Below, piece by piece: positions 35,152-44,320 of a DNA stretch of 50,221 nucleotides. Each line of letters opens with the position of its first letter. Position 1 is the first letter of the stretch. The notes beneath the pieces are model-generated. The model was given only the letters and a program-made list of their open reading frames with translations. It made no database searches and was not told where the DNA came from. The position numbers and the translations under genes were made by a program. Source of the DNA: Bacillota bacterium (GTDB lineage Bacteria > Bacillota > Limnochordia > DTU080); assembly GCA_012840225.1 (NCBI GenBank), contig DULU01000047.1, positions 1 through 50,221 on the forward strand, written 5' to 3'.

Positions 35152-35180
35152 GCAATATCTGCGACATGAAAAGATATTGC
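35152..35180. promoter_or_regulatory. Inverted repeat upstream of the MATE gene
   Basis: Perfect 9-base arms GCAATATCT (35152-35160) and AGATATTGC (35172-35180) flank 11 bases. It ends 19 bp from the MATE start codon, so a bound dimer could block transcription or translation. A second shorter symmetric element, CATGTCGGCACATG, lies at about 35257-35270. Confidence 0.5.
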
Positions 35181-35398
35181 ATGCTTTTTACTATCCATAT
35201 CAAAGAATACTTCCCCCGCACCGGTGCCAATCCTGCCTTGTAGCACGAAAATGTGACATGTCGGCACATGATCATGACCAATAGCCGGCCCAAATGCTTC
35301 GGCTCGCCGGGAAGCGATTTCCGAAAAATAAATAGGATTCATCGTCTCTTTCTCGAATGAGTGGTTTTGTAACAAAAAATACTTGCGGAGGTGCATCC

Positions 35399-36412
35399 AT
35401 GGCAGGTCGTACATACGGAGTAGGGATCATCGGTGCCGGTTGGGTTTCAGGCGAACATATCAGAGCCTTTACGGTCAACCCGTTTACCGAGGTGAGAGGT
35501 ATATATAGCCGGCGGCGGGAAACGGCGGCGGCCAAACTGCAGGAAACCGGGGTAACCGCCAAAGTACACGACAGCCTCGACAGCCTTTTGTCCGACCCGG
35601 ACATCGACATCATCTCCATCTGCTCTCCTCCCAACTTGCACTGCGAGCATGTTGTGGCAGGTGCAGCGGCCAAAAAGCATATGGTGATCGAGAAACCGGT
35701 GGCCATGAACGCCGCCGAACTGCAAAAGATGCAAAAAGCGGTCCGGGAAGCCGGAGTGACCACCATCGTCAGTTTTGTGTTGCGCTGGAATCCCATGTTC
35801 GAAACCACAAAGCAGCTGATTGCCGACGACGCCATCGGCGACATCATGTACGCCGAATGCGACTATGTGCACTGGATCGGGCCTCATTATGGCCAATATA
35901 CCTGGTCCAGGACCAAAGCCGCCGGCGGCAGCAGCCTTCTTTCCGCCGGTTGCCACGCGGTCGATGCCCTCAGGTGGTTTGTCGGTGAGGTGGAGGAAGT
36001 GTGTGGATATAAAGCCAAGGGCTTCCCCGGCTCTGATTATGAGTTCGAACCGAATATCACCGCCATACTGAAGTTCAAAAGCGGTGCCGCCGGCAAAGTG
36101 GCTTCCATTCTGGAATGCCGGACGCCTTATATCTTCAATGTCGCGCTCTACGGCACCAAAGGTACCATCCGCAACAATAAGCTTTATTCCCACAAATTCC
36201 CCGGCCAGTCCAACTACCTGGAATACCCCACCATCCTGCCGGACAGCGGGGACGTTACCCACCATCCCTTCAGGGGACAGATCAACTATTTCGTCTCCTG
36301 TATCCAGAACGGCAGCAAGCCCCATGCCAATCTGGACGATGCCGCCAAGACCATGGCTCTCTGCTACGCCATCGATGAAGCGATCGCTACCGGTCGCCCG
36401 GTAAAGTTATAA
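35399..36412 (+). CDS. Gfo/Idh/MocA family oxidoreductase
   Basis: The ATG at 35399 follows GCGGAGG. The 337-residue enzyme has the Rossmann loop IIGAGWVSGEH, SICSPPNLHCEH, the catalytic IEKPVAMN, and AGGSSLLSAGCHAVDALRWFVGEVEEV in the substrate domain, typical of sugar or cyclitol dehydrogenases with bound NAD(P). Length is normal. It is a single-gene unit ended by a strong bidirectional terminator, facing the GH20/DegT operon, and may serve the same pathway. Substrate unknown. Confidence 0.92.
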   Translation: MAGRTYGVGIIGAGWVSGEHIRAFTVNPFTEVRGIYSRRRETAAAKLQETGVTAKVHDSLDSLLSDPDIDIISICSPPNLHCEHVVAGAAAKKHMVIEKPVAMNAAELQKMQKAVREAGVTTIVSFVLRWNPMFETTKQLIADDAIGDIMYAECDYVHWIGPHYGQYTWSRTKAAGGSSLLSAGCHAVDALRWFVGEVEEVCGYKAKGFPGSDYEFEPNITAILKFKSGAAGKVASILECRTPYIFNVALYGTKGTIRNNKLYSHKFPGQSNYLEYPTILPDSGDVTHHPFRGQINYFVSCIQNGSKPHANLDDAAKTMALCYAIDEAIATGRPVKL

Positions 36413-36433
36413 ACCTAAACCCGGACAAAAAAT

Positions 36434-36480
36434 GGACCGGTCGGCGCAGGCTTCAGTGACCTGCGGCCGCCCGGTCCTTT
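36434..36480. terminator. Bidirectional terminator between convergent genes
   Basis: An outer stem GGACCGG/CCGGTCC and an inner stem CGCAGG/CCTGCG form a long hairpin. On plus it is followed by TTTATCCTTTA; on minus by a run of six T. It separates the Gfo/Idh gene (plus) from the ceramidase-like gene (minus). Confidence 0.82.
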
Positions 36481-36555
36481 ATCCTTTATCCATATTATTT
36501 CCTTATTATGCGGTCAGAGGCATTTCTTAATTTGCGGATTTATTCCTTTCCGGAT

Positions 36556-37914
36556 TTATTCATTCCAGAGCTCTTTGGCCAATTCCACCGCCGTGGTCAC
36601 CATCAGTTCGCCGGTTCCCGGCACATACCTGGCGGAGCGGTTTTCGTAGCCGCCTTCCTCATAGGCACGGGCGGCCGGGATATAGCCGTGATAACCGTTG
36701 GCCAGATTGGCCATGAAAGCATAGGGTGCCGGCACTTCCTTTTTGAAGGCCAGCCCCAGCTCGCAGGACATCTCTCCCGGGCAGCCGGAGATGAGCACCG
36801 GCCCGATGCGCAGGCAAATCACTTCCGCTTCGGCCTGCGGGGGCTCTTCGGCATAGAAGGAGGCATAGCTGAGATTGGCCTCAGCCCGCCTGGCTTCCAT
36901 GCGCCCTGTCCTGGGATCGGCCAGGGCGGCTTTGCTTTCCGCCACAAACTGCTCCAGCGGGATGCGCTGTAAGGTGATGCGGCGGGCAGCGGCCCCGAGG
37001 GCGGAGCAAGGCTCAGGCTTCAGGGTGACGGCTACCCTGGCGGTCTCGGCCGCCAAACCTACACCGATCTGGTAGGTGGCTCCGGGCCAACCCGGTTTGC
37101 CGGAGAACACATTGAAATGGTTGATATCGCCGCTCGCCGTATTGACCACCACCACGCCGAGCTGGTTGACACCTCCGCCGTCGGGCGGAAGTTGGATGCC
37201 GCCGGGACCGCGGCTTTGCGCTTCCGTTTTGCCGAGCGGCATGCCGGCGAAGATGCGGCGCAAGGTGGCGGCCGCCACCCCGACCCAGTCGGCGGAGAAC
37301 ATGCTGCCGCCCACCGTATCGCAGTGGCAGGAAAAGCTGGTCAGTATGCCCACCGGCCGCCCTTCCAGGTCGTCGAAGCGCAGCACCACAACCTCAGGAT
37401 CCACCGGACCGGCCGCTTCGATAATATCCGGATTGCCCAAGCCGGGGTTGGTAAAGACGCGGCCGTTCTTCATGCGGTAGCGCCGGTTGAAGGCCACTCC
37501 CGGCAGGCTACCCCGCCCGGCAGCCACCTTCACCTCCGTCCGGCGGCGGAAAGCCATCTCCACCGCTCCGGCAGTGAGGCGCACCCAGGTGGTCATGGCC
37601 TCATCATCCCGGTGGAAACCGGGTTTGGCCACCGTGATCGGCCCGGTGTGGGTATGAGTGGCGGCGAGCAGGATATGATCCCCCGGAATGCCGGTAGCGG
37701 CCGTCACCCGCTCTTTCATGGCGGCGACATCGGCATCGGGGACATATATCAGATCGGTGACTACCAAAGCAACATGAACATCTCCCTCCGACACCACCAG
37801 CGCCCTGGAATACAGATCGTCCAGAATCCCCTCGGCCCGGCGGGCCGTAAAATCCCCCGCCATTCCTGTTCCGAGAGGAGGAGTGACAACTACTTCACCG
37901 AAACCGGCTTTCAT
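36556..37914 (-). CDS. Neutral/alkaline ceramidase-like domain protein
   Basis: This 452-residue protein has the N-terminal neutral non-lysosomal ceramidase fold: AGFGEVVVTPPLGTGMAG, VVTDLIYV, LLAATHTHTGP (zinc-type His at 87-92), LTSFSCHCDTVGG and VVVNTASGDINHF, where ceramidases have their catalytic Ser/GD element. There is no signal peptide, so it acts in the cytosol, unlike secreted ceramidases. In bacteria this fold is common in carbohydrate clusters with unknown amidase-like or ester-cleaving roles. It is the last gene of a four-gene operon (34 bp after the GH20-type gene), and a deacylase for an N-acylated sugar is a plausible inference. GAGGTG precedes the ATG. Confidence 0.82.
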   Translation of the reverse strand: MKAGFGEVVVTPPLGTGMAGDFTARRAEGILDDLYSRALVVSEGDVHVALVVTDLIYVPDADVAAMKERVTAATGIPGDHILLAATHTHTGPITVAKPGFHRDDEAMTTWVRLTAGAVEMAFRRRTEVKVAAGRGSLPGVAFNRRYRMKNGRVFTNPGLGNPDIIEAAGPVDPEVVVLRFDDLEGRPVGILTSFSCHCDTVGGSMFSADWVGVAAATLRRIFAGMPLGKTEAQSRGPGGIQLPPDGGGVNQLGVVVVNTASGDINHFNVFSGKPGWPGATYQIGVGLAAETARVAVTLKPEPCSALGAAARRITLQRIPLEQFVAESKAALADPRTGRMEARRAEANLSYASFYAEEPPQAEAEVICLRIGPVLISGCPGEMSCELGLAFKKEVPAPYAFMANLANGYHGYIPAARAYEEGGYENRSARYVPGTGELMVTTAVELAKELWNE

Positions 37915-37947
37915 CGGCAGGCACCTCGTTTCTCTTTTTATATAACC

Positions 37948-40263
37948 TCACACACCGCTTGATCCGTCTACATCCGCAAATGGCAAGGCGAGGTATTCCG
38001 CCGTCTCCATGGCAGTGCGGATGATCAACCGCACCTCATGCAAAAACGGCAGGACGGCGCTCCAGTTGCGCATGGTATGCGGCACGAGGTAATGAGGTTT
38101 GATCATCTCAAACACCAGAGCCACTTCATGCTGGTAGCGCAAAGCTTCGGCGATATGTTGCTCGGCTTCCTTCAACAGGGCGGCGACATCCGTCGCAGCT
38201 CCCGCTTGGGCTGCGTCTCCCGGCTGGGACGCAGCTCCCGCCTGGGACGCAGCTCCCGCCGCTTGGCGGGCTTTCTCATAGGCCTCGTAAGCGGCGAGGA
38301 TATGGATGAATATCTGCACCAATCCTTCTGTCCTCTTCGCTTCGGCGAGATATTGCAGCACAGCCTCCGGCCGGTTTACCGGGCGGGAAGCCAAAGCCGT
38401 CAAGCCTGCAGTAGCCTTGGCAGCGATGTCCGCCCGATGCGCCAATTTCTCCTTCAGCTCTTTCTCGGTGAGGAGCCGCTTCATAACTTCCTTCGGATAT
38501 TGGCGGGGATAGGGTTGGTTGGGGTCTACATAGTTATAAACGTAAGCATCGAGCACATGGACCAAAGGCGCCGTCGTGCTGGTGATGGCGGAGAGCTCGT
38601 CCAGCGCTCTCATGGCTTCCAACCCCTCCTGCCACCATTGGGGACCAAAGATGGAGCGGGCGTACTTCTCTTCCCAGGCCGGGAGCCCCTCCACCGCCTT
38701 CAGATTCCAGCCGCAGTCGGCGAGGAGCCGGTGATGATTGTCGAAAGCGGGGTCATAGGCGCTGTAGGCCTCGATACCTTCCGCCCCCTGAGCTGCTCCC
38801 AACCTGCTCATGCGCTCGATGTTCACCAGATGGTTGCGCAACGCCGACCAGAAGAAGTAGCCGCCCATCGGCGTGACGCGCCTGCGCAGGCCGAGTTCAG
38901 GTTTGATGGTGGTGAATGGTTCAGCTTTATAACACCACCAGTTGAGGATGAGGTTTTCTTTCAACCCTCTCTCTTCCAGCCGGCGGACGAACTCCTCGTT
39001 CAGCAGACCCATCCGCTCCAGTTGGTCGTGCCAGACGGTGATGTGGCGGATGCCTATATCCTTCAACCCCTGCAACAGCCGGAAGAGGTAATCGAGGAAG
39101 AGTTGATTCATGTCGGCCTGGCGGCAGGAGGGGCATTCGCACCAGGGATCGACCCGCTGGTGCGGATCATGCATGTAACCTCCCATGATCGGCCAGACTT
39201 CATCCAGCCCCAGGTGTATGTGGTCGACGCCGTGCGGCAGGAGATAGCGCTCCACCGTCTCGCCCAGCAACTGCAACATGATCTCCACGGTGCGCGGGTT
39301 GGAAAGGCAGAAACTATACCCTTTCGCCCGGCCGTGGGCATCTTTGGCCGAGGTTTCCGGGTAGAGGCGAGGGATCAGGGTGTTGTGCCCCAGACTGTTG
39401 AAATGCGGCCGGACGGTGACATTGCGCTTTTTGCCATAGGCCACCACCTCGCCGAAGAAATCGCCGACAAACATGGCCGGCAGGTAGGTCAGAGAGCGCC
39501 AGCCGCCGCTCTTGCCGGAATAATAAGTGATGGTCTTCTCGGTGCGCAGATCGGGGAATTTCTTGAAGGGGGTGAGGAGAAATTCGGTTAAGCGGCCGTC
39601 ATATTGAATTCTCCAGCAACCATATGTCCCCACTCCCAACAGATTCATCTTCAGAGCGGCCATCTCATCGATCAGGTGCTGCCAGTCCTCAAGGCGCATC
39701 AGGTCCGGGCCCCACTTCGATTCCACATAAAGCCCTCTCTCCTTGAGGTCCGGCCAGTCCCAGACGGTTACGGCCGGAGCCCACACCGTCATGCCGTCGC
39801 AAGAAAGGAGCTGGGCCAAGGTTTGCGCCGCATAGTAAGTGCCGCTGCCGCCCATACCTTTGAGGTTGATGCCGCCTGAGGAAATATCCAGCACATAGGC
39901 TTCCGCCTGAGAAGTGCATCCGGCCTCTACCAGAGGCTCGCCGAGCTCCGGGGTGATGAACGGTCTGGCACATTCCCCGATGCGGATGGGAAGAGGGCGA
40001 GCAGAGGCCGCCTCCGGCTCAACCGGCGGTCCATAAAAATACCGCAGAGGTAATCTGATACCTGCGGCGTTTTCCACAGCGGCGGCAATGACCTGGGCGG
40101 CAAGCTTTTCCATGTCGGAAGCATCGGGCGGGATATATATCTCAGCCATTGTCCTGCCGTCTTTGGTGGCCAGGGCTACGGCCGGGGCGCCGGCCTCCTG
40201 GCCGGCTTGGCCGACGATGCGCTGAGGCTGCGGAAACAGTGGAGGAATATTCTGACACAGCAT
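37948..40263 (-). CDS. GH20-type beta-N-acetylhexosaminidase-like glycosidase
   Basis: The ATG at 40263 follows AAGGGGGA. The 771-residue protein has a GH20b-like N-terminal domain (about 30-180, with GGINLKGMGGSGTYYAAQTLAQLL) and a TIM barrel (about 185-530) with WPDLKERGLYVESKWG, MNLLGVGTYG, VRPHFNSLGH and HIHLGLDEVWP, the Asp-Glu pair of GH20. GH20 enzymes cleave terminal GlcNAc/GalNAc by substrate-assisted catalysis. A C-terminal helical region holds an Ala/Gly/Ser/Gln tandem repeat (encoded at about 38197-38270). No signal peptide. It overlaps none of its neighbours: 20 bp from the DegT stop. Confidence 0.85.
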   Translation of the reverse strand: MLCQNIPPLFPQPQRIVGQAGQEAGAPAVALATKDGRTMAEIYIPPDASDMEKLAAQVIAAAVENAAGIRLPLRYFYGPPVEPEAASARPLPIRIGECARPFITPELGEPLVEAGCTSQAEAYVLDISSGGINLKGMGGSGTYYAAQTLAQLLSCDGMTVWAPAVTVWDWPDLKERGLYVESKWGPDLMRLEDWQHLIDEMAALKMNLLGVGTYGCWRIQYDGRLTEFLLTPFKKFPDLRTEKTITYYSGKSGGWRSLTYLPAMFVGDFFGEVVAYGKKRNVTVRPHFNSLGHNTLIPRLYPETSAKDAHGRAKGYSFCLSNPRTVEIMLQLLGETVERYLLPHGVDHIHLGLDEVWPIMGGYMHDPHQRVDPWCECPSCRQADMNQLFLDYLFRLLQGLKDIGIRHITVWHDQLERMGLLNEEFVRRLEERGLKENLILNWWCYKAEPFTTIKPELGLRRRVTPMGGYFFWSALRNHLVNIERMSRLGAAQGAEGIEAYSAYDPAFDNHHRLLADCGWNLKAVEGLPAWEEKYARSIFGPQWWQEGLEAMRALDELSAITSTTAPLVHVLDAYVYNYVDPNQPYPRQYPKEVMKRLLTEKELKEKLAHRADIAAKATAGLTALASRPVNRPEAVLQYLAEAKRTEGLVQIFIHILAAYEAYEKARQAAGAASQAGAASQPGDAAQAGAATDVAALLKEAEQHIAEALRYQHEVALVFEMIKPHYLVPHTMRNWSAVLPFLHEVRLIIRTAMETAEYLALPFADVDGSSGV

Positions 40264-40283
40264 GGATGATCCCCCTTTTCTGC

Positions 40284-41567
40284 TCAAGCTTTATAAGCTT
40301 CAGCTACTTTGAAAAACGCCTCGATCATCATCTGGATATGTCTTTCCTCATACACCGGGTGCACCGGGAAGCTGAAGGTTCTCTCCTCCAACCAGGCGGC
40401 GTTGGGACAATGCACCTGATCGTACCTGACGCTCTTGGGATCGGTCAGCGGATCCCGGAACGGATAGCGGGCGGCACCGAAGCCGTTGTGTTCTCTAAAC
40501 GCCTTCTCTTTATAGCTTTGCGGCCAGAGTGCGAAGACCACCGGCACTCCCTCCGCTTCCAGCGCCGTCATGAACGTCTTCTTGTCGCAGGTGAGAGCTT
40601 CCAGGTTGAGCACGATCGGGTAAAGCCAGAAAGCGTTCACCTTGCCGTCGACATTATGCGGCGGCAGGTACTGGACGAATGGCGAACCTTGCAGCGCCTT
40701 GGTGAGCATTTCCCCGTTGCGCCGCCTGTTCTTCAGGTTCCAGGAGTCCAGGCGCTCCAGCTCGCAGAGGCCGATGAGGGATTGCATCTCCGTCATGCGG
40801 TAGTTGAAACCGACGCGGTTATGGATATAAAGCAGCTTCGCCTCCAGTTCCAAAAGGCGCAGCCTTTCCTTGACATCATAACCATGATCCCGGAAAGAGC
40901 GGCACTCCCAGGCCAATGCTTCGTCGTCGGTGATGACGCAGCCGCCTTCACCGCCGGTGGTGAAATGCTTGCTCTGGCAGAAGCTGAAGCAGCCGGCATG
41001 GCCGATGGTGCCCACCTTGCGCCCATTATAGAGAGCTCCGTGAGCCTGGGCGCAATCTTCCACCACCGCCAGACCGTGGCGCCGGGCAATATCCATGATG
41101 GCATCCATGTCGCAGGGAATGCCATATAGATGTACAGGAATGATGGCTTTGGTCTTTTTGGTTATCTTGCTTTCTATGGATGCCGGATCGATGGTGTGCG
41201 TCTCGCGGCGCACATCGGCAAACACCGGTATGGCGCCGGCCTGGCAGACGCAGAACGAGGAAGCGATAAAGGTGTAGGAAGGGGTGATCACTTCATCGCC
41301 CGGACCGATGCCCAGGGCGGCCAGAGCGGTATGCAGAGCGCTGGTGCCGTTGGAGGTGGAGATGCCGAACCGCACTCCGTTCCAGGCAGCAAATTTCTGC
41401 TCGAACTCCACCCCGTAGGTGCCGGTCCAATAGTTCACTTTACCTGTGCGCAAGGGCTCTGTGGCCGCCTGGATGGTCTGCTCCGTAAACTGCGGCCACA
41501 TGGGGAACGGTTCCTTTGTTACCGGGGTTCCCCCGTTGATCGCCAACTGGTTATTTTTTTGTGCCAT
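40284..41567 (-). CDS. DegT/DnrJ/EryC1/StrS-family PLP aminotransferase
   Basis: The ATG at 41567 follows GGGAGAG. The 427-residue enzyme has the sugar aminotransferase signature: NGTSALHTALAALGIGPGDEVITPSYTFIAS, VPVFADV-type strand, VVEDCAQAHGA and SFCQSKHFTTGGEGG with the PLP Lys. Such enzymes add an amino group to keto-sugars (nucleotide-bound) or to keto-cyclitols. The adjacent Gfo/Idh dehydrogenase could make the keto precursor, as in known scyllo-inosamine or 3-aminosugar pathways; here this is inference. It lies 18 bp downstream of that gene. Confidence 0.93.
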   Translation of the reverse strand: MAQKNNQLAINGGTPVTKEPFPMWPQFTEQTIQAATEPLRTGKVNYWTGTYGVEFEQKFAAWNGVRFGISTSNGTSALHTALAALGIGPGDEVITPSYTFIASSFCVCQAGAIPVFADVRRETHTIDPASIESKITKKTKAIIPVHLYGIPCDMDAIMDIARRHGLAVVEDCAQAHGALYNGRKVGTIGHAGCFSFCQSKHFTTGGEGGCVITDDEALAWECRSFRDHGYDVKERLRLLELEAKLLYIHNRVGFNYRMTEMQSLIGLCELERLDSWNLKNRRRNGEMLTKALQGSPFVQYLPPHNVDGKVNAFWLYPIVLNLEALTCDKKTFMTALEAEGVPVVFALWPQSYKEKAFREHNGFGAARYPFRDPLTDPKSVRYDQVHCPNAAWLEERTFSFPVHPVYEERHIQMMIEAFFKVAEAYKA

Positions 41568-41603
41568 CTTTTCTCTCCCTTTCACTTTGGTAATAATGTT
41601 AAT

Positions 41604-42647
41604 TTAGTTGGTGGGCACGCTCACTCTCCTCCCGGTGCGTGCCGCTTCGTAGCAGGCTAAAACGACTTGCAAGTTACGCCTTCCCAAAGCGGCGCTTATT
41701 TCCGGTTCCTTATTATTTTCAATGCTTTCCCCGAAGCTTTCCACTTCAGCCTGATAAGTATTGATCTCTTGGTAGCTCAAGGTGGTCATTTGGCTTTGCC
41801 GCTGCTGCCGGGCATCATACCCTTTGTCCGCCTGTTCCAGCCGGGCCGTCACCGTGCCTCCCGCTCCCTGCCCGATAGTCCCGGAACAGACCACGCTGCC
41901 TTTCGTCCCGTAGACTTCCAGGATGTTCAAGGCCGCCATATCGGGAATGTTGAAGTTGTTGTCCACTATGCCTTTGGCCCCGTTGGCAAAGTGCACCAGC
42001 ACCAGCGAGGAATCATCCACGGCATAATCATGAGTGAGAACGGAAATGTCGGCCATGACGCTCTCAATGGGACCGAACAGCATTTCCAGCAGATCAAGGC
42101 AATGGGTGCCCATATCCATCAAAGCCCCGCCTCCGCCCAGCGCCGGGTCCTGACGCCAGGCACCCGGTATGGGAGGATACCAGCAGGTAAGCTGAGCCCG
42201 GGCCAGGACAGGTTGACCCAGCTCCCCCTCCTGCAGCATTTTGTGGAGCAGCCTGTGCGCTCCATGGAAGCGCATCATGTAACCGGCGCCAAGCTTGACG
42301 CCATGTTCGGCGCAGACGGCCATCATCTTGTCCACCTGATCCAGGCTCAAGGCGAGCGGCTTCTCGCACAGCACATGCTTGCCCTGTCTGGCGGCGGCCA
42401 GCACCGCATCATAATGGTGCGCCACGGGGGTGGCGACATACACGGCATCGACATCCTGGCGCTTGAGCAGCTCGCCGGCATCTGTATACCAAGCCGCGCC
42501 GAACTGTTCCCCCACCGCTTTGGCCCGTTCCGCAGAGATATCCATCACCGCCGTCAACCTGGCATTCTTCGCTTTCATAATGCCTTCGGGAATGGTGCGC
42601 CGATAGGCGATCCCTCCGGCACCAATCACTCCCCAGTTAATGGTCAT
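41604..42647 (-). CDS. Gfo/Idh/MocA family oxidoreductase
   Basis: This first gene of the four-gene operon has 347 residues and starts at an ATG after GGGAGG. It has a Rossmann loop GVIGAGGIAYRR, YVATPVAHHYDAV, CEKPLALSLDQVD with the catalytic Lys, and ALMDMGTHCLDLLEMLFG with the active-site His in the C-terminal domain. It resembles NAD-dependent sugar/inositol dehydrogenases. With the DegT enzyme downstream, oxidation then transamination of a sugar or cyclitol hydroxyl is a reasonable pathway. Substrate unknown. Confidence 0.92.
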   Translation of the reverse strand: MTINWGVIGAGGIAYRRTIPEGIMKAKNARLTAVMDISAERAKAVGEQFGAAWYTDAGELLKRQDVDAVYVATPVAHHYDAVLAAARQGKHVLCEKPLALSLDQVDKMMAVCAEHGVKLGAGYMMRFHGAHRLLHKMLQEGELGQPVLARAQLTCWYPPIPGAWRQDPALGGGGALMDMGTHCLDLLEMLFGPIESVMADISVLTHDYAVDDSSLVLVHFANGAKGIVDNNFNIPDMAALNILEVYGTKGSVVCSGTIGQGAGGTVTARLEQADKGYDARQQRQSQMTTLSYQEINTYQAEVESFGESIENNKEPEISAALGRRNLQVVLACYEAARTGRRVSVPTN

Positions 42648-42829
42648 AACAATACCTCCCTCTCTTTAAAAACTGGTTGCTGGTATCTTAGTTCCTTATG
42701 TTTAATAATAATCCTCCCGCAGAAAACGAATAACCTGACATCCGGCTATTTGCCGAATGACCGCTATGCCGACTCGGCGGCTTGGCAACTCGGCGACTTG
42801 GCTGTATAGAGACTTGGCTGCTTGCCGGC

Positions 42830-42882
42830 GGATCAGTCAGTCGGTCATTCAGTCGGTCAGTCTACCAGTCAGTCGGAGGCCC
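42830..42882. repeat. CAGTCGGT-type short tandem repeat
   Basis: About 50 bp are built from degenerate copies of CAGTCGGT at the 3' end of the ROK gene and just beyond it. The final codons of the ROK protein are part of the repeat. The flanking 42770-42830 has a similar CGGCNNCTTGGC-like pattern. No function apparent. Confidence 0.6.
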
Positions 42883-44146
42883 GGTCGAGGACGCTCGAGG
42901 CATAGCTCACCTCCACGCTGGGCATCACCCGAGCCAGAGCCAGCGAGATGGCGCCGTAAAGTTCGGCATCCCGGTCCAGGCTGGATAAAAGGATCGGTGG
43001 CGGCGTGCACAGGAGTTCCTTCACCCGGTTGTTGACCTTCTGCAGAATCAGCCGGCGCGCTTCCCCTAATTCCCCCCCAATAATCACCTCTTCAGGATTG
43101 ATAAACGAAACAATATTAACAATAACCCGGGCCAGCGCCTCACATAAGTTCTCCACCAAAGAGAGAGCCAGTTCATCTTCGGCCACCGCCGCTTTGAATA
43201 TCATTTCGGCGGTCAGCCGCTCAGGATCATTGTCGCACCAGGTCGAGAGGAGGGAGGACCGGCCCTTTTCCGCCCACATGCTGCCGGCGGCGTCCACCAG
43301 TGCCGACAAGCCTACCGCTCTTTCCAGGTAGCCACCCCGCTCGGCCAGCGCCTGCGCAGGCAGAGTATCAGCAACGATCATATCGCCGATCTCGCCGGCC
43401 GCCCCGTCGGCACCCCGGTATACCCGCTCGTCCAGCAGGATGCCGCAGCCGATGCCGGCCCCTATGGTGATGCGCACCAGGTGGCGCACTCCCATGCCGG
43501 CCCCCCGCCAGGCCTCACCCAAAACAGCCATAAAAGAATCGCCGTCGATGACCACCGGCACGGAAAACTCCTTCTCCAGCACCTCCTGAATGGGATAGTT
43601 TTCCCATCCCGGCAGATGCCGGCTGCGCACCACGATGCCGCCTTCCATGCGGGTGATGCCGCATACCGCCACACCGATGCTGCACAGCTTCCCGGCAGGG
43701 ATGTTGGCATCGCGCAAAGTGCGGTAGATGAGCAGGATTAACTCTTTGTCGAGCTGGAATTCCTTCTTGGAGTGATCGTCGGACTTCGCTTTTTCTTTCT
43801 CCGGCGGCCTTTTGACCTCTCTTTTCAGCAATATCTGCCCGTTGAGATCGGCCACGGCCGCCATCAGGACAGTGTCGCCCACCCACGCTCCGACAGTGAA
43901 GGCGCGCCGGGCATTAAACTTAAGTAACAGCGGTTTGCGACCCCCGCTGGAAACTCCTGTGCCGATCTCCATGATCCACTTCTCGGCCAGCAGCTGGTCG
44001 ATGATTTTCGAAACGGTCGGCGGGCTGATGTGCAGTTCCTTGGCAATGTCGGCCCTGGAGATGTGCTCCCGCGCCTTGATCAACTCAAGGATCATGGATT
44101 TGTTAATCTCTTTCATCAAACGAGGATTGCCTGTCGGCATGCGCAT
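42869..44146 (-). CDS. ROK-family transcriptional regulator
   Basis: From the ATG at 44146 it has 425 residues. The N-terminal winged HTH (about 12-75: NKSMILELIKAREHISRADIAKELHISPPTVSKIIDQLL) is followed by a ROK sugar-kinase fold (IGVAVCGIT, GDSFMAVLGEAWRGAG, RITIGAGIGCGILLDERVYRGADGAAGEIGDM). The usual ROK zinc motif (CxCGxxGC) is replaced by ALAERGGYLE, with no Cys, so zinc binding is lost as in some XylR/NagC-type repressors. It likely senses a sugar and controls the nearby carbohydrate genes. A GTG at 44158 is an alternative start. An XylR-like inverted repeat lies just upstream, suggesting autoregulation. Confidence 0.92.
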   Translation of the reverse strand: MRMPTGNPRLMKEINKSMILELIKAREHISRADIAKELHISPPTVSKIIDQLLAEKWIMEIGTGVSSGGRKPLLLKFNARRAFTVGAWVGDTVLMAAVADLNGQILLKREVKRPPEKEKAKSDDHSKKEFQLDKELILLIYRTLRDANIPAGKLCSIGVAVCGITRMEGGIVVRSRHLPGWENYPIQEVLEKEFSVPVVIDGDSFMAVLGEAWRGAGMGVRHLVRITIGAGIGCGILLDERVYRGADGAAGEIGDMIVADTLPAQALAERGGYLERAVGLSALVDAAGSMWAEKGRSSLLSTWCDNDPERLTAEMIFKAAVAEDELALSLVENLCEALARVIVNIVSFINPEEVIIGGELGEARRLILQKVNNRVKELLCTPPPILLSSLDRDAELYGAISLALARVMPSVEVSYASSVLDRASD

Positions 44147-44163
44147 ATGACATTTCACACCTT

Positions 44164-44204
44164 GACTTTGTTTAGATACTTTATTCGCTTTATAAAACAA
44201 AGTC
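44164..44204. promoter_or_regulatory. XylR/ROK-type inverted repeat overlapping the ROK gene promoter region
   Basis: Perfect 10-base arms GACTTTGTTT (44164-44173) and AAACAAAGTC (44195-44204) flank 21 AT-rich bases. The arms resemble the Bacillus XylR operator half-sites (TTAGTTTGTTT...). On minus the repeat includes TTGTTT and TATAAA/TATCTA elements that could be the promoter, 18 bp from the start codon. Binding would repress the ROK gene itself. Confidence 0.65.
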
Positions 44205-44320
44205 CCTCCCCGGCTCCCCTCGATAATCCTGCCGAAAAAAAGCAAGATGAAGCCGGGCGAAGGAACCATAGGAGCAGGGGGCAAGGGCGGGGGCGGGAGC
44301 GGAGCGGGAAGGAATCGATA

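Noticed and set aside
37117-39591. Long plus-strand frames opposite the ceramidase-like and GH20-type genes
   Set aside because: Shadows in a GC-rich region; the minus-strand frames carry the family motifs.
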